Below, piece by piece: positions 18,447 to 24,946 of a DNA stretch of 64,000 nucleotides; position 1 is the stretch's first letter, and every line of letters starts with the position of its first letter. The notes beneath the pieces were generated by a model, which made no database searches, was not told the origin of the DNA, and was given only the letters and a program-made list of their open reading frames with translations. Position numbers and translations under genes: made by a program. Location: NCBI RefSeq assembly GCF_000013045.1, contig NC_007677.1:2480001-2544000 (forward strand), written 5' to 3'. The DNA comes from Salinibacter ruber DSM 13855. Its GTDB lineage: Bacteria; Bacteroidota; Rhodothermia; Rhodothermales; Salinibacteraceae.

Positions 18447-19409
18447 CTAGCGATGTTCCCCTGAATTCTCCGCACAAGCCCCCGACGGATCGTAGATCTG
18501 AACGCCCTGCACGGTCCGGTTGTACAGTGCCTTCTCGACGGACGGCTCGTCCACGTTCACCCCGCGCCGGTAGGCCGCAAACAGGCCGGCCATTTGGCCG
18601 ATCAGCACGGCGACATTGGTCTGTTGCAACGCGGGCACCTCCCCCTCCGCGTCGTAGGCAAACACCGAGAGGTGGTCCGTCTCCTCGATCTCCGCCGTGC
18701 GGTCGGTCTGGTGCACGAAGGCATCCATGCGGTCAAGGTGGGCGAGGGCCTGACTCGCCACCACCATGCTCGTGTAGGAGCTGGTCATTGCCAGCCCCTG
18801 GTCGTTCGTGTCGTCGGGCAGCACCAGCAGGTGCACGCGATCGGGGTGGGCCCGAGCCAGTTCCGCAAGGGTCCCGTCGCTGTTGCACGTGATCACCAGG
18901 TGCCGTCCCGCCTCACCCATGCATTCCAGCCCCCCCTCAAGCACGGCCCTGCTCTCCGGGCTGTTGCCGGATCGAGCGAAGTGGACCATGAGGGTCGGCT
19001 CCCCCTCCCGGAAGAACAGATCCGGGTTGGGCGTAATGCGGGTGGTGGGTCGGCTTTCGCAGGGCGTGTCAAAACGCCGGCGGAGCAGGTCCACGACCGA
19101 GAGGCCCACGTAGTGAGACGTTCCCGCCCCCGTCAGGAGAATGCGGGAAGGGATCTCGTCGGAGTAGAGGCCGGCCGCCTCCAGGAACCGCTTGAGGGCC
19201 GGCGCACGGTCCCGAACCAAACGGGCCGTCTGCCGCCACATCTCGGGCTGCTGCGTAATTTCGCCGGGGGTGTGAACTGTTCCCCGATCCGGATCGGGAT
19301 GATCGACCATGTGCTGAAGCACATCGCCGTTCGAATCTCCTCGTTCTGGTTGTGGGGCGACCGATGGGTGACGTTGACTCACGTACGTTTGCGTGTTGGG
19401 TTGATGCAA
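18447..19409 (-). CDS. AgaS-like SIS sugar isomerase lacking most of its second SIS domain
   Basis: Up to 320 residues. The first SIS domain is present (LLTGAGTSHYVGLSVVDLLRRR, VHFARSGNSPESRAVLEG, DQGLAMTSSYTSM). The C-terminal signature NRTVQGVQIYDP of AgaS is also present. The roughly 90-100 residues between them that normally carry the second SIS core (the GSG loop and GFRHGPK region) are missing, in frame. The frame is open to TTG 19409; ATG 19310 is an alternative start, so the N-terminus is uncertain. AgaS proteins deaminate/isomerise galactosamine 6-phosphate to tagatose 6-phosphate. This copy is probably inactive or altered. Confidence 0.7.
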   Translation of the reverse strand: MHQPNTQTYVSQRHPSVAPQPERGDSNGDVLQHMVDHPDPDRGTVHTPGEITQQPEMWRQTARLVRDRAPALKRFLEAAGLYSDEIPSRILLTGAGTSHYVGLSVVDLLRRRFDTPCESRPTTRITPNPDLFFREGEPTLMVHFARSGNSPESRAVLEGGLECMGEAGRHLVITCNSDGTLAELARAHPDRVHLLVLPDDTNDQGLAMTSSYTSMVVASQALAHLDRMDAFVHQTDRTAEIEETDHLSVFAYDAEGEVPALQQTNVAVLIGQMAGLFAAYRRGVNVDEPSVEKALYNRTVQGVQIYDPSGACAENSGEHR

Positions 19410-19446
19410 GGAGTCGGTGTGTGGCCCTCCCCTGCGGCCGGGACGA

Positions 19447-20505
19447 TCATCCAGTGGTGAACGGGTCCGTCCCGGCCGGGGCCGCCCTGGACTGATACTT
19501 CGGATGGTCCGTCCACGCCCGTGCGGACTCGTTCGCGTCGAGCAGGCGCTCTACCCTGCCGATCCCCACCTCCGCCATGAAGTGGCGCATTTCACGTTCA
19601 TTCGGGGCGTAGCGCACAATGTCCTTCCACGCGGCTCGCCCGCAGAGAAATCCGCTGGCCCCGGCGTCATTCGCAAACTTGAGGGTCTCGATAAACTCGT
19701 CGATCCCCACCCCTGAACTGAGGATGACCCAGGGAACGCCCGCCGCACGGTCGAGGCGCTCGCACGCCTGCTCGACCGTCTTGCGGTCGTACACCGCCTC
19801 CCCCGCCCCAAACGGCGCGTCCTGGTAGGCGCCCACAAACCTTAGATTGGCGGGAAACTCCAGCTTGAGAACGTCCACCTTGTACGCTGGATCGGAAAAC
19901 GTCTTGGCGGCATCCACGACGACTTCAGGCTTTCGGCGCGCCTGCACGGCGGGCGTCCGTGCCGCCTCGCCCATTGGATACGTGACGACCTCGAGAATGA
20001 AGGGCATCCCGGCTTCCTCGCAGGCCTCCCCCATCGACGCCACAATCTCTTGCTCGTGTCGATGCGTCTCCTCGGACGCGTCCGGATGATGATAGACCAG
20101 GAGCTTTATTGCATCGCCCCCGCTCCGCAAGGCTCGCCGAGGGGACCACGCCTCCAACAGCCGGGTGCGCCGTTCGTCCTCCCCAGCAGCGACGTAGCCC
20201 GTTTGCTCCCCCGAAAGAAGCACGCCCGTGGACGCCGGCAGAACATCGATCGACGCAGGATACCCGTACAGCGGATCGGTCAACAGGCCACTCACCAGTG
20301 GCGCGACCGCCTGGGTTACCACGCGTTTCACCTGTTGCAGTCGATCCGGGGCCACCTCGGTCGGCTCGGTGCCGTGTTCGCGAGCAAACATGCGACGCAA
20401 CGAGCCCCGCTGGTCGACGGCAAGCATCGAAAAGCGGTCCGCAGCATCACTGAGTCGCTTGAGGCGGCGGTACTTTCCCGGCGAGAGGGCGTCCGGAATC
20501 TGCAT
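19447..20505 (-). CDS. lacD: class I tagatose 1,6-diphosphate aldolase
   Basis: A protein of 352 residues from ATG 20505, matching the LacD family: LAVDQRGSLRRMF at the N-terminus, the barrel strand GDAIKLLVYHHPD, the likely Schiff-base lysine in VDVLKLEFPAN, and ILSSGVGIDEF plus GFLCGRAAWKD near the end. It cleaves tagatose 1,6-bisphosphate to dihydroxyacetone phosphate and glyceraldehyde 3-phosphate. It is first in a minus-strand operon with the SIS, GatZ-like and symporter genes. No kinase gene is in the operon, so phosphorylation must be done elsewhere. A C-terminal tail of about 20 residues extends beyond usual LacD. Confidence 0.87.
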   Translation of the reverse strand: MQIPDALSPGKYRRLKRLSDAADRFSMLAVDQRGSLRRMFAREHGTEPTEVAPDRLQQVKRVVTQAVAPLVSGLLTDPLYGYPASIDVLPASTGVLLSGEQTGYVAAGEDERRTRLLEAWSPRRALRSGGDAIKLLVYHHPDASEETHRHEQEIVASMGEACEEAGMPFILEVVTYPMGEAARTPAVQARRKPEVVVDAAKTFSDPAYKVDVLKLEFPANLRFVGAYQDAPFGAGEAVYDRKTVEQACERLDRAAGVPWVILSSGVGIDEFIETLKFANDAGASGFLCGRAAWKDIVRYAPNEREMRHFMAEVGIGRVERLLDANESARAWTDHPKYQSRAAPAGTDPFTTG

Positions 20506-21128
20506 GTTAAGGGGCTCAGTTCAAATACAAGCGCGATGGAAACTCAGCCCTGGAATGCCAAGGCATGGGCTCCCGGTTCCCGGTCCGGTGCGGGGGCACC
20601 CACGATCAGGAGGACCAGTCTTGGGCCCATCGCCCGTTCCGGCCCCGCTCAATGGGCGGCAGGAGAAAGGCACAGTCGAGAGGGTCGTGCCACACGCCTG
20701 ACGCCCGGGACGTGCTCTTGAGCGGGGTACTCGACGTTCAGACCCAGCAAATCCGCCCTCGGTCCTCGATGGCGCTTCGGCACGCTCGAAGATGGAGACG
20801 TGCGTGCGATCTGCCATCACGTTTTCTCCCTGCCTCCGCGGTGGAGCCGACGCTACTTGCAGGCCCCATTCGGTCGGCTCTTGATGGGGCCCCTCCCTCG
20901 GTCGATGCGACCGGCCCCCTCCACCCGGCCCCACCGCCTCACGTCGCCCCTCTTCTCGTCTCCGGATCGAAGTTGCACTGCAGTTGGTCGCAGAACGATA
21001 CGATCTTCTCTTCCGGCCCGTACACGATGGCTGCCCCATCGGGGGGCACGCAGTCTTCGGCCCCCGGTGCATCGTCCATCGGCCGGGAGGGTAATCTAAC
21101 ACGTCGCCGGTTCTTTCCCGGAGACGGC
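20506..21128. other. gene-less stretch upstream of the tagatose operon
   Basis: No frame here has a recognisable domain. A 46-codon minus-strand frame (20939-21079, MDDAPGAEDC...) is the best candidate but has no ribosome binding site. The operon promoter should lie near 20510-20600, though no clear box is visible. Confidence 0.35.
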
Positions 21129-21575
21129 CTATCCGTGTTGCTGGTAGATGAGGTCCCGGACCGCCTCAGGATCGTCCAGGTCGCGCATCGTGAGCTCGAT
21201 GCCGGACTGGCCGGCACTTGAGAGCCGGAGCGTGCCGCATTGCATGAGCCGATGGATTGGGCCCTGATCGATCTGAACGTTTCGGATGTTGCGATGGGCG
21301 AGTTCGGTCGTGCGGTTGCTGAGGATTCCGGACCGCTTTCGAACCCGAGATCGGGTGACCACCAGCTCCCTGCTCCGCGCCTGAAGCCACATCCAAAGCA
21401 GCGGGAGCGGCCCACAAAGCCCGGCCATCAGGGCCGCCGTCCATCCGGTGTCGACGAGCGCTCCCCCTAGCACGAACGGCGCGACGGTGGCCGACAGCAG
21501 GCCGAAAAGCGTCACGCTAAACGGATGTGCCTTCCACAATCGTGGCTGCGCCCGGAAAATGACATCTTCGGTCAT
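21129..21575 (-). CDS. bacterial PH-domain membrane protein (YdbT/bPH2-like)
   Basis: A protein of 148 residues. Two hydrophobic segments (about 19-35 and 45-65) precede a bacterial PH-like domain: RELVVTRSRVRKRSGILSNRTTELAHRNIRNVQI. The pattern in which the sequence switches from hydrophobic hairpin to V.xxR.....G......E.....I..V is typical of bPH_2 proteins such as YdbT. Function is not known; membrane-bound PH proteins of this kind are often linked to envelope stress. It stands alone, 550 bases or more from its neighbours. Confidence 0.75.
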   Translation of the reverse strand: MTEDVIFRAQPRLWKAHPFSVTLFGLLSATVAPFVLGGALVDTGWTAALMAGLCGPLPLLWMWLQARSRELVVTRSRVRKRSGILSNRTTELAHRNIRNVQIDQGPIHRLMQCGTLRLSSAGQSGIELTMRDLDDPEAVRDLIYQQHG

Positions 21576-22092
21576 AGTCCCAGATCCAGATAATCACCAT
21601 GCAGTTCAGATAGACCGGCGGGGGCAATACGGCTGCTCAACGCAATAGGATGCATGACCTGCAATTGGGCCCCGGCGCGGAACGGCCTCTTGAAGAGGAA
21701 AAGAGATCACGAATGGCCGGTTCTGAGGGGGCACGAGGGCCTCAGGCCTCAAAGCAGGGGACGTGTACGGGGCCAGCGGCACTCCCTTGGTTGTCGGCAG
21801 GACGGGCGCGGACGTAGTAGCCTCACGTCACGCGCGGGTCTCGGCCTGCGGCGTGCCCCAGGACAGGGGGGCCATCCGCCCCGCGGGGAGGACGCTCCAG
21901 ACCCATTTGGGCGCGGGCTCGACGCCCCACGGGCCCGAACAGAATTGCCTGTGCTCCGGGCGGAGGCGTTCGATTGGGGGCGCTGTGCGCCCTCGGTGTG
22001 GGTACTGGGATGCGTCGAGGCGACCGCCTGCTTGGACCCAGTTCCCACGGCACGGCCGAGTTGGGCCGGTTCACCGATGGGCACGCCCTTCC
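21576..22092. other. gene-less stretch
   Basis: GC-rich sequence with several long open frames on both strands but none with a family signature. Nothing else is seen. Confidence 0.35.
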
Positions 22093-22263
22093 CTACTCCT
22101 CCACGACACTGATCGACTCGACGTCTTCCTCCGAAAACCGCAGGACGTCTCCGTCGGCCGTTTCGATCTTGTATCCCTCCCGGGTTTTTCGAATGTCGTC
22201 TTTCGACTCGACCTGATATCTGGTCTTTCGCAGATCCGTGGTGGTTACTTCGGCAACGGGCAC
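22093..22263 (-). CDS. small acidic hypothetical protein
   Basis: Reading from GTG 22263 gives 56 residues with an alternating, plausible protein composition (TRYQVESKDDIRKTREGYKI, ETADGDVLRFSEEDVESISV). The same frame stays open about 15 codons further upstream without an ATG, before a TGA. It could therefore be a 5'-truncated remnant of a slightly longer, perhaps exported, protein. It resembles small beta-rich proteins with a DGxVLRF strand, but no family is assigned. Confidence 0.33.
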   Translation of the reverse strand: MPVAEVTTTDLRKTRYQVESKDDIRKTREGYKIETADGDVLRFSEEDVESISVVEE

Positions 22264-22492
22264 GCTACTGCGCTTTTTGGCTTCGAGTGCGATAAGGGGG
22301 AACTCGGCTCAGGATCTGGAACGGAACGGCCCGATCGCCCCCCGTCCGCGTCACCGATCCCAGTCGGAGGGCGCCACTCGTCCTCTTTCTCCTGCATCGT
22401 TCGTGGCGCGGTGGGTTCCCGAATCGATCTATCGGGCCTACAGTCTCCCGGGATGTCGTCTCCAGCCGGTGCCCCCCCTGCGAGGAGGTCGC

Positions 22493-23233
22493 CTAGCGAC
22501 CGGCCGGCCCAGCGTACCGGCGGGCCGCCTCGCGCACGAGCGTCCGAGCGGCCGTCACGTCCCCGAATCCGCGCGACCGGTTCCCCGGCCCTTCGTAGTG
22601 CACAAACCAGGTCTCTAGGATCTCAAGCACCCCAGGGTACCGGTCCTGCAGCCCATCGATGCTGCGGACGTCCCCGAGCGGAGCGCCCGGGCGCACCGCG
22701 AGAATTTTGTCGTCCCGCTCCTCGTCGTCGATCAGGCGAAGGACTCCTACAATTCGGGCCCGCACGACCGCCCCACAAGGAGTGGCCGGGCCAAGCAGAA
22801 CGAGGTCCACGGGGTCGCCGTCCCCCCCGTCCTCCGTTTCCAGGCGCGTTTGGGGGATGAAGCCGTAGTTGGCCGGGTACGGGAGGTAGTTGATGCGGCG
22901 CCGCCGACCGGCCTCCCGCTCGATGGCGAGGGCGCGCCCGGTTTCGGCGACCTCCCACTTGTCGGCGGTTCCCGCCGGAATTTCCACGACCGCGTTCACG
23001 GCAGTGCTTCCGGCTGTTGCGGGGGCCGCTTCCAAGAGATTCGTCCCCGCCGCAAGCGTGTCGGGGGCCTGGGGCTGAAGGCCGTCGGCGACCGCTGGGC
23101 AGAGGGGATCGACCCGCACCGTGTCGGTCTGGGGCAGGCCTCGCGTCCACGAACTTGGGGCCACAGCAGGCGGGGGCGACGCGGAGGCACATGGCGCCCA
23201 CACGAGCACGAGCATCCAGAAGACAGAGCGCAT
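22493..23233 (-). CDS. exported family I inorganic pyrophosphatase
   Basis: A protein of 246 residues from ATG 23233. The catalytic fold of soluble family I diphosphatases is clear: AVVEIPAGTADKWEV, the RRRINYLPYPANYGFIPQT substrate loop, the signature DGDPVDLVLLG with the metal-binding aspartates, and DDEERDDKILAV. The first 18 residues (MRSVFWMLVLVWAPCASA) form a signal peptide, and about 60 extra residues precede the core. Family I enzymes are normally cytoplasmic, so export to the periplasm or surface is unusual; it would hydrolyse external pyrophosphate to phosphate. A TonB receptor and phosphatase lie a little further on. Confidence 0.83.
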   Translation of the reverse strand: MRSVFWMLVLVWAPCASASPPPAVAPSSWTRGLPQTDTVRVDPLCPAVADGLQPQAPDTLAAGTNLLEAAPATAGSTAVNAVVEIPAGTADKWEVAETGRALAIEREAGRRRRINYLPYPANYGFIPQTRLETEDGGDGDPVDLVLLGPATPCGAVVRARIVGVLRLIDDEERDDKILAVRPGAPLGDVRSIDGLQDRYPGVLEILETWFVHYEGPGNRSRGFGDVTAARTLVREAARRYAGPAGR

Positions 23234-24042
23234 CAGCGGAAGCGGGAGAAATGAGACGACACGCTACAGGAAAGGCCGACGACGGACGTTCGCCCCTTCC
23301 TCTCAGAACGGCCTGTGCTGTTGTGTAATGTATGTGCACACCCCCGGGATAAGCATCTTTCACTGGAAAACACCACCTCCGTCGCTCCAGACTTGATCTG
23401 GAGCCTATCTGACGACCGTTGAGGCCTCCCTGTGTGGATGGATAGGCTCCAAGTCAAGCTTGGAGCGACGACGATGCTTATTTCTGGCGTTTGGAGCAGG
23501 GCACACATTCTATCCACATATAGCACAACTCGTTCTCAGAGAAAATATTCCAGTGTGCGACAATCTTTCCGCGCGGGGACGGGAGATAATGGCGAGGTAA
23601 TTTCGACGGACCTCGTCCGGCGTCGGGACACGCGAAACGGCCCAAGCGTCCAGCCTCAGGCCCGTACATCCCTCGGTCGGGCCGCCCCGTCACAGGAGGG
23701 CGCCTGCGGAAATCCGTCCGTAGCTCCCACGTGCCCAGGGCGGCGGCCCGGTTCGGTCCGGGCTTAACGCCGGAGACGCAGGCGCCGCGGCCCAGGCCCC
23801 TGTTCGGCGGACGGGTTGCGGCCCCACTGTCTGCAGGCTGCGGTTCACAGATCTTGCGAGCCCGGAGCGCGCTCAGTGGCGGCGTTCCGGCGCAGTCCGG
23901 AGCTGCATCTGCCCGGCAGCGCACCAGAGGGGGGACGTCGCTTGCTGCGTCTCGGCTGCGCACTCGTCAGCGGCTTTTGAGGGTTTGGGGCCCGTTCGTA
24001 AAGGTATGGAAATACCGAGTTTCCAGCCAGATAAACTCAGCT
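23234..24042. other. gene-less stretch holding a hairpin repeat
   Basis: Apart from the inverted repeat at 23380-23470, no gene is recognised in these 800 bases. The right end contains the ACTCAGCT target (24035-24042) of the second IS1-family copy. Confidence 0.4.
23380..23470. repeat. double-hairpin dispersed repeat, copy 1
   Basis: Arms 23380-23409 and 23441-23470 are inverted repeats of each other (26 of 30 positions). Each arm is itself palindromic (CTCCAG...CTGGAG and CTCCAA...TTGGAG). A related copy with the same spacing lies at 60847-60936. This is REP/BIME-like organisation. Confidence 0.65.
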
Positions 24043-24116
24043 GGTAGCGGCTCAACAAGTAGTGAGTCTTTCTGTTTGAACTGCGTCGCGTCTGGCCCAC
24101 CAGCCTGGTCTATCCG

Positions 24117-24395
24117 ATGATCAAAGAGACTTACGAGTGTAGAGAGTGTGGCTCCTCGAACATCGTCAAAAACGGACACAGCGCTAGCGGCTCTCAGCAG
24201 TATCACTGCAAGGACTGTGGAGCGCACAAGGTTCTCGATCCAGAGCCGCGAGGCTACTCCGAGGAGGAGAAAGAGAAAATCCTCCGTGCTTACCGCGAGC
24301 GCGGGTCAAAGCGGGCAATCAGCCGGATATTCGGCATCAGCCGCAATACATTGACCCGGTGGCTCAAAAAAAGGGACGAGAATCCGATTCAGTAG
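24117..24395 (+). CDS. insA: IS1-family InsA-like protein
   Basis: A 92-residue protein, nearly identical to the copy-1 InsA with a few substitutions (for example Tyr for His at residue 6 and TRWLKKRDENPIQ at the end). The CxxC pairs and helix-turn-helix are retained. An A7 run after RWL allows -1 frameshifting into InsB. Confidence 0.85.
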   Translation: MIKETYECRECGSSNIVKNGHSASGSQQYHCKDCGAHKVLDPEPRGYSEEEKEKILRAYRERGSKRAISRIFGISRNTLTRWLKKRDENPIQ

Positions 24396-24835
24396 CCGAA
24401 GGGCTCCGGCCTGCTGAGGAAGGCGATGTCCTTGAACTCGATGAATGCTGGACGTATGTCCGAGAGCGGGCGAATAAACGGTGGCTGTGGGTTGCTCTGT
24501 GCCGGAGAACCCGGCAGGTCGTGGCATTTGTGATCGGAGACCGTTCGGCCAGAACCTGTGCTCGGCTCTGGAGCCGGATTCCGGAGGAATACCGTCAGGG
24601 CAGAAGCTTCAGCGACTTCTGGAAGTCCTATCGCCCAGTGTTTGCGGGCGACCCCAGCCACCGGCAGGTCGGAAAGTCCAGTGGTGAGATGGCCCACGTG
24701 GAAAGATTCTTCGGGCGACTGCGCCAGAAGCTGGCCCGGTATGTCCGCCGGACGCGAGCGGCCTCCGAGTCAGAACGGATGCTCCATCTGACGACGAAAC
24801 TGTTCGTGGAGTGGTACAACGAAGCCATCACTTAA
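24359..24835 (+). CDS. insB: IS1-family InsB catalytic frame
   Basis: A continuous frame from the A7 slippery run to 24835 with DVLELDECWTYV, GDRSARTCARLWSRIP and MAHVERFFGRLRQKLARY. It can be read from a GTG at 24359, but by family precedent it is made as an InsA-InsB fusion by -1 slippage. No stop interrupts it, so this copy also appears functional. Confidence 0.82.
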   Translation: MAQKKGRESDSVAEGLRPAEEGDVLELDECWTYVRERANKRWLWVALCRRTRQVVAFVIGDRSARTCARLWSRIPEEYRQGRSFSDFWKSYRPVFAGDPSHRQVGKSSGEMAHVERFFGRLRQKLARYVRRTRAASESERMLHLTTKLFVEWYNEAIT

Positions 24836-24946
24836 CATCTATCCGCTACCACTCAGCTTTTTACCATGCCGTGCTGTCCGGAAAAACAAACGCACCGGAG
24901 CGGCGAGAGCAGAATCGAATTCCTCCCCCAACACAGTTGCACTCGT

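Larger units (their letters stand above)
24043..24850 (+). mobile_element. IS1-family insertion sequence, copy 2 (808 bp)
   Basis: It has the same length and ends as the copy at 11762 (GGTAGCGGCTCAACA left; GGTAGCGGATAGATG inward from right). It is flanked by its own 8-bp duplication ACTCAGCT at 24035-24042 and 24851-24858. It sits 96 bases before the TonB receptor start, reading toward it. Confidence 0.9.

Noticed and set aside
18447-19409. Glutamine-fructose-6-phosphate transaminase (GlmS)
   Set aside because: No glutaminase domain; the C-terminal NRTVQGVQIY signature is that of AgaS-type proteins.
20939-21079. 46-codon minus-strand frame (MDDAPGAEDC...DPETRRGAT)
   Set aside because: No ribosome binding site and no recognised family; high-GC sequence yields many such frames.
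23380-23470. Rho-independent terminator
   Set aside because: There is no T-run after the stem, the loop is 31 bases, and a related copy exists elsewhere, so a repeat is the better explanation.
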